Source of the DNA: a bacterium
GTDB taxonomy: Bacteria > Krumholzibacteriota > Krumholzibacteriia > Krumholzibacteriales > Krumholzibacteriaceae
Reading direction: 5' to 3'
Assembly: GCA_020350885.1 (NCBI GenBank)
Contig: CP070727.1
Coordinates: 2,767,329-2,831,328 of the forward strand
Length of the DNA stretch: 64,000 bases
Shown here: piece by piece, positions 24,915 through 33,019 of the stretch
How positions within the stretch are numbered: position 1 is the stretch's first letter
Layout: each line of letters begins with the position of its first letter
Notes under the pieces: generated by a model
The model's database searches: none
The model's input: only the letters and a program-made list of their open reading frames with translations
Told to the model about the DNA's origin: nothing
Made by a program: the position numbers and the translations under genes

Positions 24915-27900
24915 TCAAGACCGATGCTTTGCCTCCCTGCGGCCCGCCGCCGTCAGTTTATCCATGATCGTATAGGTTGCCGGTATCACGAAGAGGGTGA
25001 AAAAAGCCGAGATCAATACACCGCCGATCTGAACGATCGCCATCGGGGCTCGGAACTCAAGGCCGGCGCCGCCGACCGCCTGCGGGATCATCCCTACGGC
25101 GATGGCGAGGTTCGCCATGAGGATCGGCCTGAGACGGGTGGGGCATGCGGCAAGGAGGGCCTCCCTGACGAGCATTCCCTGCTTTCGTAGCTGGGCGGTG
25201 TAGTCGAGCATGAGGATCGCGTTGTTCACGACGATTCCCACGAGCATCACGACCGACATCAGGGAGAATATGTTGATCGTCTCGCCGGACAGGAAAAGGG
25301 CGATCGAGACACCGATGAGCGCCAGTGGCAGGGTGATCATCACCGTGATCGGGTGGACGAAGCTCTCCAGGATGGCGGCCATCACGATGTATACGAGGAT
25401 GATCGCCAGAATGAGGGCCGTGAAGATCGAGGCGAAGGATTCGTCCTGTATCTCGGCGTAACCACCGTACCTGACGGTAACATCCGGCGGCAGTGTGATC
25501 CCGGCAAGCTCCGCATCGATCATGGCACGCGCCTCGCTCAGGGTACCGGATCCGATGTTGGCGGAGACTTCAACCATACGCTGTTTATCCTTACGCTGGA
25601 TCTCCGAATCGCCCGACCGGGTCCTGAGATCTCCGATATCTGCAAGGGGAACGGTAAAGCCTGCACGGGAAGGCACCGGAATATCCTCTAGGAAGGCCGG
25701 ATCACGGCGCGCATGCTCGGCGTATTTGACCACGATGTCGTACTCCTCGCCCCCCTCACGGTACACACCCGCCTCCACACCCTCGTATGCAGCCCTGAGC
25801 AGTGTACCCATCGTTGCCGTCGTGAGTCCGCGTTCGGCAAGCTGCCTGCGCCTCGGAAGCACGTTGATCTCGGGCTTTCCCGCCTCACGGCTCGTCTGGA
25901 TCTCCACAAGGCCTGCCACTCTGCTCACGGCGGCGAGCACCTTGTCGGCCGCTTCATCGAGCGCCGCCTGGTTGTTCGAGAGAACCTCGATAGAGAGCTC
26001 GGCCCCGCCACCGCTCTCTCTCTCTTCCTCCGTCACGAGTATCTCCGCATCCGGTATGCCGGCGAGCTCGGGCCGGATGACGTTCATGAACTCTGTGACG
26101 TGGAGGTCACGCTCATCGGGGCTTACGAGTGTAGCGATTATGGCGGCATCCTCCACGCCCCGGTTACCTCCCCCTATCTTGACGATTACCCCTTCCACCT
26201 CTTCATGGCTTCGCAGGATATCTTCGACACGCGATGCGACCTCCCGTGTCCGCTCGATGCTCGTACCAGCAGGAAGCTCCGCCTGGACGATTACCATGTT
26301 TTGATCGATCTTGGGCATGAACTCGCCGCCCACGAACCTGAATAGGAAGATGGCGAGGAAGAATCCCACAACGGCGATCGTGACCGGGATCCATCGCCGG
26401 GAGATGAAGACGCCGAGTATGTCCCGGTAGCCAGAAGCCATCCGCTGGTAGAAACCATCCCAGCGTCTGCCCAGGCGTTCGCCTAATCCGTCGTATCGAG
26501 GATCGCCCGGCTTCGCCTTGGGCCGGAGAACCCTGGCGGAAAGCATCGGAACGATCGTGAAACAGACAAAGAGTGAAAAGATGGTCGCATAGACCACCGT
26601 GAGACCGAACTGAAGGAAGAAGCGGCCGATGATCCCATGCATGAAGGCGATCGGAGTGAAGACCACGATATTGGTGAGGGTCGAGGCCATTACGGCCACG
26701 GCGACCTGCCCCGTACCCTGCACGGCAGCCTCGTACGGTTCGGTCCCGTCGTGGACGAGCCGGCTTATGTTCTCGATAACGACGATCGAGTTCGTGACAA
26801 GGGTGCCGATCGAGATGCCGAGTGCCATAAGCGACATGATGTTCAATGTGAATCCGGAACCGTCCATGATGAGAAAGGTCGCCACCACGGAGACGGGCAT
26901 CGAGATGGCCGCTATAAGGGTCTGGCGCCAGCTATGGAGGAATGCCAATAGCAGGATCGCCGTGAGCATGATGCCGATGGCGATATTCTGCAGTACATCG
27001 TTCACGGCATCCTCTACGAACGTCGCCGAGTTGTGCGAGATGGTGATCTGGATGTCCGGAGCGATCGTCGCCCGAAGCCTGTTGAGTGCTCTGTAGACAC
27101 CGTGGGAGACCTCGACGGTGTTTCCGTCCGAACGCTTATTGATCGAAAGCCCGATCACCGCCTGGCCGTTGTAGGTCGATGACTCCCTGAGCTCCTCGGT
27201 CGTATCCAGAATATCCGCGACCTCCGAGAGAGGCACGGAGCCCCCTCTGGGTAGCGGCAGGCGGAATTCGGCGAGCTCTTCGGGGGTGGTCACCTCACCC
27301 ACCATCCGCAATGTGATCTCCCGGGGCCCTCTCGTGATATGACCGGCTGGCACATTGAGATTACCGGCCGCCACGATCCCCACGACATCGAGGAGACTGA
27401 GCCCGTAGGGGCGGAGCCGCTCCGGAGCCACCTCGATGCGGATTTCACGCTCCCGCTTACCGGTGATGCCCACCTCTGCAATACCATCGATCCGGCTGAG
27501 GCGTTCCTTTATGACCTTGTCGGCGATCTGATAGATCTCCTCAAGCGGCCGGGGTCCGGAAACGGCGACCTCCATGATCGGGAAAGCCTGGATGTCGAAT
27601 TTCTGGATGACCGATTTCTCTGCATCGTCGGGCATCTCCGCCTGTATCGCATCGACCTTGTCCTTGACATCTATGGCATCGAGATCGACATCGGTTTCGA
27701 GCTCGAACTCGATGAAGACCAGCGAGAGGTTCTCCTGCGAGATCGACTGCAGGTTCTTCACATTGGCAATCGTCGATACCGCATCCTCTATCTTCTTCGT
27801 AACCTGCGTCTCGACCTCACCGGGAGAAGCGCCCGGGTAGATCGTGGTCACCATGATAAAGGGAAACTCGACGTTGGGCATGAGCTCGATGACCATGCGG

Positions 27901-27989
27901 TTGTATGAATAGATGCCGAGCACGATGAAGGCCATGAGCAGCATGGTCGTCAGAACAGGTCGACGAACGAATATCCGTATCAGGTTCAT
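24915..27989 (-). CDS. RND efflux pump, inner-membrane permease (HAE1/AcrB type)
   Basis: A 1024-residue permease, the usual size, starting MNLIRIFVRRPVLTTMLL. It has twelve predicted helices and two large periplasmic loops (PGASPGEVETQVTKKIED; PAGTSIERTREVASRVED). It would export hydrophobic compounds with the adaptor and TolC encoded upstream. Helix 4 reads GTLVTNSIVVIENI. Most relatives have one or two aspartates (DN or DD) there as the proton relay; here they are T399 and N400. Helix 10 has GIVVNNAILMLDY, the common form in this branch. The start ATG lies one base after the adaptor stop, with GGAGG inside the adaptor gene, so the two are translationally linked. It is part of the TetR-controlled operon. 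Confidence 0.9.
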   Translation of the reverse strand: MNLIRIFVRRPVLTTMLLMAFIVLGIYSYNRMVIELMPNVEFPFIMVTTIYPGASPGEVETQVTKKIEDAVSTIANVKNLQSISQENLSLVFIEFELETDVDLDAIDVKDKVDAIQAEMPDDAEKSVIQKFDIQAFPIMEVAVSGPRPLEEIYQIADKVIKERLSRIDGIAEVGITGKREREIRIEVAPERLRPYGLSLLDVVGIVAAGNLNVPAGHITRGPREITLRMVGEVTTPEELAEFRLPLPRGGSVPLSEVADILDTTEELRESSTYNGQAVIGLSINKRSDGNTVEVSHGVYRALNRLRATIAPDIQITISHNSATFVEDAVNDVLQNIAIGIMLTAILLLAFLHSWRQTLIAAISMPVSVVATFLIMDGSGFTLNIMSLMALGISIGTLVTNSIVVIENISRLVHDGTEPYEAAVQGTGQVAVAVMASTLTNIVVFTPIAFMHGIIGRFFLQFGLTVVYATIFSLFVCFTIVPMLSARVLRPKAKPGDPRYDGLGERLGRRWDGFYQRMASGYRDILGVFISRRWIPVTIAVVGFFLAIFLFRFVGGEFMPKIDQNMVIVQAELPAGTSIERTREVASRVEDILRSHEEVEGVIVKIGGGNRGVEDAAIIATLVSPDERDLHVTEFMNVIRPELAGIPDAEILVTEEERESGGGAELSIEVLSNNQAALDEAADKVLAAVSRVAGLVEIQTSREAGKPEINVLPRRRQLAERGLTTATMGTLLRAAYEGVEAGVYREGGEEYDIVVKYAEHARRDPAFLEDIPVPSRAGFTVPLADIGDLRTRSGDSEIQRKDKQRMVEVSANIGSGTLSEARAMIDAELAGITLPPDVTVRYGGYAEIQDESFASIFTALILAIILVYIVMAAILESFVHPITVMITLPLALIGVSIALFLSGETINIFSLMSVVMLVGIVVNNAILMLDYTAQLRKQGMLVREALLAACPTRLRPILMANLAIAVGMIPQAVGGAGLEFRAPMAIVQIGGVLISAFFTLFVIPATYTIMDKLTAAGRREAKHRS

Positions 27990-27990
27990 C

Positions 27991-29103
27991 TTAACGTTCC
28001 TCCCCACCGCTGATGATCTTGACGAGATCACCGTCGTCGATCCTGGTCTTTCCGAACTCGACGACCCGCTCACCGGCCGCAATCCCCGAGAGCACCTCCA
28101 CATCATCGGATGTCCTGAGACCCGTTTCGATTGCGCGGAGGCGTGCGTAATCCTTACCGTCCTCACCCGGTTCGACCACGAAGACCGTGTAACGATCGTC
28201 CGTCTGCATCAGGCAATCGATGGGGATCTTGACTATCCCCCGCCGTTCGCCGGTGCGGACCCGGAAGCTTATGAGCAGTCCCGGTATGAGCTTCCTGTCG
28301 GGATTGGGAAAGAGAGCCTCGCCCTCGAGCAGGTGCGTCTCCGGATCGGCCGCAAGATCGAGCCTATTGACCGTACCCTCACCGGAATCACCCGTGCTGT
28401 TAGAGCGCCAGACCGCCTTCTGGCCGACACGCAAGGCGATCGCCTGGCGGCTCCCCGCTTCGAAGACAATCTTGACGGAATCGGTCCGAGCCACCCAGGC
28501 GAGGGGTTTGTGTGCGGGGGCCATCTCCCCTTCCTCGATATCGATACTCGTTACGATCCCTGCATGCGATGCGACAAGGTTCGTACTCTCCCGGGCGTTT
28601 ACGAGATCCGACTTTGCAACTTTGAGAGCGAGCTCCGCCTTGTCGAGTGCCTGCTTCGAGACCGCCCCTTCATCGTAGAGCTTCCGCATGCGCCGGGCAT
28701 CGGCGAGGGCATCCTCGTACAGGGCCTTCGATCTGTTATAGGAGTGGAGCATAGGATTCGGGGCGGTCTTCTCGAGCCGCACGATGACATCGCCTGCGTT
28801 CACACGGTCTCCTTCCTCCCTCACGACATCGATCACACGAATTGAATTCGTCGAGACGACGGGATACTGGAACGAGCCCTCGACCGTCCCGGCCAGTGTG
28901 GTCCACAATTCGAGATCACCGATTGCGGCAGCGATGACCTCCACCGGTTTCCCCTCACTCTCCTGCACCGAGCGTATGCTCGCGAAGATCTCCCGCTGGC
29001 TCAACCGCCAGAATCTGACTGCGAATACGGCCACGACGACAGCAACAACGACCCAGAGTATCAGCCTGCCGCGTCCCCGTTTTGTCTTCCTCGTGTCATT
29101 CAT
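27991..29103 (-). CDS. RND efflux periplasmic adaptor (MFP/HlyD type)
   Basis: A 370-residue adaptor with an N-terminal membrane anchor (LILWVVVAVVVAVFAVRFW, about residues 14-32). A biotinyl-lipoyl half-motif follows (VVREEGDRVNAGDVIVRLEK), then a helical hairpin (SKALYEDALADARRMRKLYDE...), the returning lipoyl half (VASHAGIVTSIDIEEGEMA) and beta-barrel and membrane-proximal domains. Such proteins bridge the RND permease and the TolC channel in the periplasm. The anchor is a transmembrane segment; no lipobox is seen. The gene lies 13 bases after the TolC-like gene and four bases before the permease ATG, inside the four-gene operon. Confidence 0.88.
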   Translation of the reverse strand: MNDTRKTKRGRGRLILWVVVAVVVAVFAVRFWRLSQREIFASIRSVQESEGKPVEVIAAAIGDLELWTTLAGTVEGSFQYPVVSTNSIRVIDVVREEGDRVNAGDVIVRLEKTAPNPMLHSYNRSKALYEDALADARRMRKLYDEGAVSKQALDKAELALKVAKSDLVNARESTNLVASHAGIVTSIDIEEGEMAPAHKPLAWVARTDSVKIVFEAGSRQAIALRVGQKAVWRSNSTGDSGEGTVNRLDLAADPETHLLEGEALFPNPDRKLIPGLLISFRVRTGERRGIVKIPIDCLMQTDDRYTVFVVEPGEDGKDYARLRAIETGLRTSDDVEVLSGIAAGERVVEFGKTRIDDGDLVKIISGGEER

Positions 29104-29116
29104 TACCCGTCTCCTT

Positions 29117-30514
29117 CTATTGATTGATCGTTATATTTGAATAATCCTTGCTGCCGACCGCCAGCTCGAGGTAGGCCTCCGCCATATTGAGCGTATACAA
29201 CGCCTCGGCTAGCTGGCCGCGTGCGGTCGTCATCGCCAGCTCCGCATCCAGACGTTCGAGCGGGGTCGCCAGGCCGTTCCGGAGGCGCACCACAGAGAGG
29301 CGATGAGCCTCTTCCGCCAATCGAACGGTCTCCCGGCGTCCCTCGAGGGCTGTGATTGCACTCTCGAGGGAAAGCCAGGCACGCCGAACGGCCAGCTCCT
29401 TGTCGCGCTGCACACGCTCCAACTCGAGCTCGGCGAGACGGAGATTCGCCCTTGCCTCGCGTATCTTTCCCTTGGCATTGAGACCGTCGAATATCGGTAC
29501 ATGCATACCTACCTGCACCGCTGCCACCTTGGCTATCAGTTCCTCGTCCGGCAGGAGATCCTTCGACCACTGGGTTTGGATCGCGTAGAAGGCGGAAAGT
29601 TGCAGCATCGGATACCGCTCGGCCTTGGAGATGCGGAGGAAATGCTTCCTGGCCTCTACATGGTTCTCGAGCGCCTTGATCTCCGCACTCCCCCCATGCA
29701 TCACGGCCAGCAGCGTTTCGAGATCACCGGCATGGTGCGCCGATTTCAGGGAATCCGATAGAACGATCTCTACATCGGGGCCCAATCCACAGCGCCGTCT
29801 CAGGAGTATCAACGCCTGATCCAGATTGTTCCGTGCTCCCACGAGGGGTGTCTTTCTGTTGGCGAGCTCAACTTCGGCACGCATCACATCGAACCTGCTC
29901 ACCACCCCTTCATCGAAGCCGGCCCGTGCGACACGCACCGCCTCCTCGGTTTCGTGCAACGCCTTCTCGGCGATACGGACGAACTCGGAGGCGAGCAGCA
30001 CCCCGAAGTAGGCCTCTTTTATGTTGAAACGCACATAATCGGAAGCCGCTTGCTCCTGAAACCGGAACGACCTGAGGTAGGCCCGTGCGGCATCGAGGCC
30101 GGCCGAGACACGGCCCGCCGCCCAGAGAACCTGCGTGAGATTCGCCGATCCTTGAAAATCGTTGTCCTCACCAATTTCGACCTTGGCCGGCGCATCGGAA
30201 TCCTCCCGGAACTCCTCTGGGAGAAAGAACGCGGGTTTGAGAAAGTTGCGTCCGTACTGACCCGTGAGACTGAGTTGTGGAAATGCCGCCGACTTGGCCT
30301 GCGTCACCTGGCCCTCCGCTCCTGCGATGGCCTGCTCCGCCTGGAGGAGTGTCTCGTCATTCTCGAGCCCCAGCTCGATCGCCCTCTCGAGGGACAGAAC
30401 GAGCTTCGCCTCCCGGGCCCCCACCGGCCCGCAGATCAGTAGCGTACCAGCGAGAGATACGATTAATGAGAAAAGCAACAACCGGTCGCATTGCTTCTTA
30501 GGAATATGATCCAT
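29117..30514 (-). CDS. TolC-family outer-membrane efflux protein
   Basis: A 465-residue protein with a signal peptide (LLLFSLIVSLAGTLLICGPVGA). It shows the two OEP repeats of TolC: LSLERAIELGLENDETLLQAEQ opens the first, and long helices such as AGDLETLLAVMHGGSAEIKALE open the second. Trimers of this family form the outer-membrane channel of RND pumps. The ATG at 30514 overlaps the TetR stop (TGATG), with GGAGG seven bases upstream, so translation is coupled. The TTG codon just before is a less likely start. Adaptor and permease genes follow at once. Confidence 0.88.
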   Translation of the reverse strand: MDHIPKKQCDRLLLFSLIVSLAGTLLICGPVGAREAKLVLSLERAIELGLENDETLLQAEQAIAGAEGQVTQAKSAAFPQLSLTGQYGRNFLKPAFFLPEEFREDSDAPAKVEIGEDNDFQGSANLTQVLWAAGRVSAGLDAARAYLRSFRFQEQAASDYVRFNIKEAYFGVLLASEFVRIAEKALHETEEAVRVARAGFDEGVVSRFDVMRAEVELANRKTPLVGARNNLDQALILLRRRCGLGPDVEIVLSDSLKSAHHAGDLETLLAVMHGGSAEIKALENHVEARKHFLRISKAERYPMLQLSAFYAIQTQWSKDLLPDEELIAKVAAVQVGMHVPIFDGLNAKGKIREARANLRLAELELERVQRDKELAVRRAWLSLESAITALEGRRETVRLAEEAHRLSVVRLRNGLATPLERLDAELAMTTARGQLAEALYTLNMAEAYLELAVGSKDYSNITINQ

Positions 30515-31221
30515 CAATCTTCCTCCGTTCCGGTTGCATCGTCTTTGGATATTTCCAGGGGTTTCAGGATAATCCTATCGATCAGGGAGGCTGCTGTGTT
30601 GAAGGCGGCCGTGTTTCCGCTCTCTGCAAACATGTACATGAGCCTGTGTATCGCCCCGATGAGAATGGCCGAGACGGCTTCCGGATCCTCATCCCGCATC
30701 TCGCCGCATTCGATCGCCTGTTTGATGAGCCCCGCCACGTGGGCACAGTAGTTACACATCTCATTCTTGACGAGTCCCTTGAGTCTCATTGGATTCTCGT
30801 TGATGAATATGAGCAGTAGCTTGCTGTTGTCCCTGAGATGATCGATCGCCACTGCGAGCCGGCACCTGAGCTGATCCAGTGGAGAATCATCGGGATTGCA
30901 CCTTTCATCCCTCTTGCGGTGAAACTCCCCGAGATAGTTCTCGAGGAGCTCGCGAAAGATATCTTCCTTGCTCTCGAAGTGGAGATAGAGCTTGCCGACG
31001 GAGAGCTTGGCCCTGTCGGCTATCTGCTTCACACTCGTACCCTCGTATCCATAATCTGCGAAGAGCTCCATCGCCCCTGAGAGGATGAGTTCTTTGGCTC
31101 TCCTTCGCTCGTCTTCCTTCCACGAGGAGCTTTCCCGGCTCAGGGCACCAGAGGCGTTCACCTCTTCCTGCCCGTTTCCGATCGGGCCGGGATCCGCCGC
31201 GCTGGGATCATCGAAACTCAT
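30514..31221 (-). CDS. TetR/AcrR family regulator of the efflux operon
   Basis: A 235-residue cytoplasmic regulator. An N-terminal tail of about 40 residues precedes the TetR helix-turn-helix: ILSGAMELFADYGYEGTS, then VKQIADRAKLSVGKLYLHF and SKEDIFRELLE. The C-terminal half is helical and should form the ligand pocket and dimer interface. It is the first gene of the tetR-tolC-MFP-RND operon, so it probably controls its own expression as well. A tandem 19-bp element with a perfect palindrome lies 42-79 bases before the start (31263-31300) and is the likely operator. TGTGGAGGAG just before the ATG is a strong ribosome binding site. Confidence 0.88.
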   Translation of the reverse strand: MSFDDPSAADPGPIGNGQEEVNASGALSRESSSWKEDERRRAKELILSGAMELFADYGYEGTSVKQIADRAKLSVGKLYLHFESKEDIFRELLENYLGEFHRKRDERCNPDDSPLDQLRCRLAVAIDHLRDNSKLLLIFINENPMRLKGLVKNEMCNYCAHVAGLIKQAIECGEMRDEDPEAVSAILIGAIHRLMYMFAESGNTAAFNTAASLIDRIILKPLEISKDDATGTEED

Positions 31222-31262
31222 AACTCCTCCACAAATAAAAAGTTAGCCATAACATTGAACCC

Positions 31263-31300
31263 AAATTCATATTAGAAATCTAAATTCATATTATGAATCT
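31263..31300. promoter_or_regulatory. Probable TetR operator: tandem 19-bp elements
   Basis: Two adjacent 19-bp copies (31263-31281 and 31282-31300) differ at only two bases. The second holds a perfect palindrome, ATTCATATTATGAAT (31284-31298); the first has the degenerate form ATTCATATTAGAAAT. On the minus strand TTCATA and TAATAT within the copies are 17 bases apart and could be the core promoter, so a bound repressor would block polymerase. Confidence 0.6.
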
Positions 31301-31381
31301 ATGTTCTATACTACGCCGCCGCAAGGAGAATGTTTCGTGTATTCGTCATTGAGAGGCTAGTCATCGTGGATTGAAAGGGAT

Positions 31382-31643
31382 CCATTCGAGGTGAACCGCC
31401 GGGAATGTGTGTGGGTGGTGTCTACTAGAACGGTAACGCTGGGCATGGATACGAAGACGTACTATCCGAGTGACAAAAAAAGGCGGGCTCAAGGAAATCC
31501 TAATCGAGTGGTAAAGCGGGGCACGGGTAGGAGCGGTTTCTTTTTCGAACGGCAACGACAGCCGTGGGCACGAGTAGAATCCATTCGAGCAGCAAAACTG
31601 GGAGAGGATGAATGGTTTCCATTCGAACGGCAACACCGAGGAG
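31382..31643. repeat. Degenerate tandem array, seven units of about 40 bp
   Basis: The 15-base core CCATTCGAACGGCAA is perfect at 31619. Related cores start at 31382, 31422, 31462, 31500, 31541 and 31581 with 10-13 of 15 matches (the first is one base short). Intervals are 40, 40, 38, 41, 40 and 38. Between cores a weaker GGGCAyG-like block recurs about 20 bases downstream. A faint eighth unit may start near 31339. Confidence 0.65.
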
Positions 31644-31650
31644 CATGAAA

Positions 31651-31693
31651 AGGAGGGGCCGGAGTGCCTCACCGCTTCGAAACCTCCGGCCCC
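31651..31693 (-). terminator. Terminator of the PadR-HAAS-ExbB operon
   Basis: Stem GGGGCCGGAG (31655-31664) with CTCCGGCCCC (31684-31693), loop 19. On the minus strand it is followed by TCCTTTTC. It lies 78 bases after the ExbB-like stop. Confidence 0.7.
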
Positions 31694-31770
31694 CTTTCCC
31701 CTTCATTTCCTTCAGTTCATCCCGAAACAGCTCAGTGTATACTGTGGAACATCGGTCCGGCCGCAGTTCC

Positions 31771-32154
31771 TCATGATGTAGCAGTCATACGTTTATAACG
31801 GGTGAAGAGTGCGAACCATATGATCGCCGAGAACATAAGGATATAGAGACCGGTAATCGTCGTTGTCAGGGATTCTGCAAAGCCCATGGCAACGATATTC
31901 GGATCGATCTCTCGTGCCCTTGCGATCACTTTGAAGGCATTGTAGAGTCCGTGGGCCTGCCCGAGGAATCCCATAACTGCACTTAGAAAACCCCAGAAGA
32001 GAATCGCATGTAGTCCTTTTTCGAGCTGTACGGCATCGAGCCCCTTCCTTATGAACAGGTCGAATACCTTCTTGATGGCTAGAATTGCAATTGCAGCCGC
32101 CAGCATGAGCAAGGGTGGCCCATAGCTACCCATCTGTTTAATGAAACCGATCAT
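31771..32154 (-). CDS. MotA/TolQ/ExbB proton-channel family protein (short)
   Basis: A 127-residue inner-membrane protein with three hydrophobic segments (near 10-33, 45-70, 95-120). The family core is visible: LSAVMGFLGQAHGLYNAF, then IVAMGFAESLTTTITGL, the stretch that lines the proton path in ExbB and MotA. It is shorter than ExbB (about 240) and lacks the first cytoplasmic domain. No ExbD/TolR partner lies nearby. AAGGAGG seven bases before the ATG is a strong start signal. It is the last gene of the PadR-HAAS operon and lies 45 bases after the HAAS gene, which suggests an envelope-stress or energisation role; that is inference. Confidence 0.75.
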   Translation of the reverse strand: MIGFIKQMGSYGPPLLMLAAAIAILAIKKVFDLFIRKGLDAVQLEKGLHAILFWGFLSAVMGFLGQAHGLYNAFKVIARAREIDPNIVAMGFAESLTTTITGLYILMFSAIIWFALFTRYKRMTATS

Positions 32155-32199
32155 TGTGTTGCCTCCTTGCGGGCGTCAGGCCCGATTTTATTGATATCG

Positions 32200-32955
32200 C
32201 TAACTCTCGATGAAATCCTGATCCAGCAGCCATGCGGCCTCGGCGATCTCGATGGATCGGACCTTGTTCGAAAACAAGAACCACAGAAGTCCGGCTACGA
32301 TCGCCATGAGCAAACTCACGACGAGTGTCGCCGAAGCATGGATGCCCCATTGGACGAGGTGCATCATAGAACTCTCGATCTCAGGCATTCCCGAAACAAC
32401 CAATCGGTAGAGTTCCATAAAGAACCCGTACATTCCGACCAGCATGCTCAAACACCCCATAACGGGGAGATATACGAGCCCCGAACGGAGACGCCGGATA
32501 GCATGATCCTTCTTGATATAGAGCCTGTATACCTGAAAAACGGTGATAACGAGCGTGCCGAATGCCGCTGAGGCAACCGGCCATATGAAACCACTCGCCT
32601 GCTTAAAGATCTCTGTGGAGAGAAGCTCTCTACCGGCAAACGCTGCAATGAAAAGGATGACGACGGAGAGAAGCACACGTTCCCACCGTGTCCGCGCCTG
32701 CTCGGAGAACCTGCTGAGGAGTCGGCGAAACGAGGATTCGTGTATCTGTACAAGCTCATCGAGCGCCTCATCGGATACATCGAACTTCTCCATAGCCTTT
32801 CGTACCGCTTCTTCCTCTCCTATCCCCTGACCCCGGTAGAGCTCGTACATATCCTCAAGGTCGGCTGCAATCTCGAGCAGGATTCGCGACTTTTCCGGCT
32901 GGGGAAGATCCAGCCGCTCGTTCATCCGCTGCAGGAGTTCCTTGAATCTGCTCAT
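32200..32955 (-). CDS. HAAS-like membrane protein
   Basis: A 251-residue protein. Residues 1-80 are a helical HAAS-like region (SRFKELLQRMNERLDLP, EIAADLEDMYELYRGQG, EEEAVRKAMEKFDVSDEAL). Four hydrophobic segments follow (near 93-110, 118-140, 158-182, 205-228). It resembles the PadR-partner proteins but differs from the HAAS gene at 23918, so the two sets are not a recent duplication. The ATG at 32955 overlaps the stop of an upstream 11-codon mini-ORF, and AAGGA precedes it. It probably sits in the inner membrane and signals to the PadR encoded upstream. Confidence 0.7.
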   Translation of the reverse strand: MSRFKELLQRMNERLDLPQPEKSRILLEIAADLEDMYELYRGQGIGEEEAVRKAMEKFDVSDEALDELVQIHESSFRRLLSRFSEQARTRWERVLLSVVILFIAAFAGRELLSTEIFKQASGFIWPVASAAFGTLVITVFQVYRLYIKKDHAIRRLRSGLVYLPVMGCLSMLVGMYGFFMELYRLVVSGMPEIESSMMHLVQWGIHASATLVVSLLMAIVAGLLWFLFSNKVRSIEIAEAAWLLDQDFIES

Positions 32956-32987
32956 AGTTCCTTCCTCTTAGCTAGCTTTGTGCTCAT
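32952..32987 (-). CDS. Possible coupled mini-ORF 2 (11 codons)
   Basis: Reads MSTKLAKRKEL then TGA. Its ATG overlaps the stop of mini-ORF 1 and its stop overlaps the ATG of the HAAS gene, both as ATGA. AGGGG eight bases upstream could serve as ribosome binding site. It is one unit of a 32-nt tandem duplication. It may simply be a translational spacer. Confidence 0.3.
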   Translation of the reverse strand: MSTKLAKRKEL

Positions 32988-33019
32988 AGCTCGATCCCCT
33001 CGACTAGCTTTGCGCTCAT
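32984..33019 (-). CDS. Possible coupled mini-ORF 1 (11 codons)
   Basis: Reads MSAKLVEGIEL then TGA. Its ATG overlaps the PadR stop (ATGA) and its stop overlaps the ATG of mini-ORF 2. GGGGAG eight bases upstream lies in the last PadR codons. Whether a peptide is made is unknown. Confidence 0.3.
   Translation of the reverse strand: MSAKLVEGIEL

Larger units (their letters stand above)
31222..31770. other. Intergenic region: operator, 40-bp tandem array, terminator
   Basis: This 549-base gap between tetR and the ExbB-like gene has three parts: the TetR operator region (31222-31310), a degenerate tandem array (31382-31643) and a terminator of the ExbB-like operon (31651-31693). No protein-coding frame within it is supported. 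Confidence 0.7.

Noticed and set aside
31382..31643. CRISPR array
   Set aside because: The cores are only 15 bases and degenerate, spacers are partly related to each other, and no cas gene is in the window.
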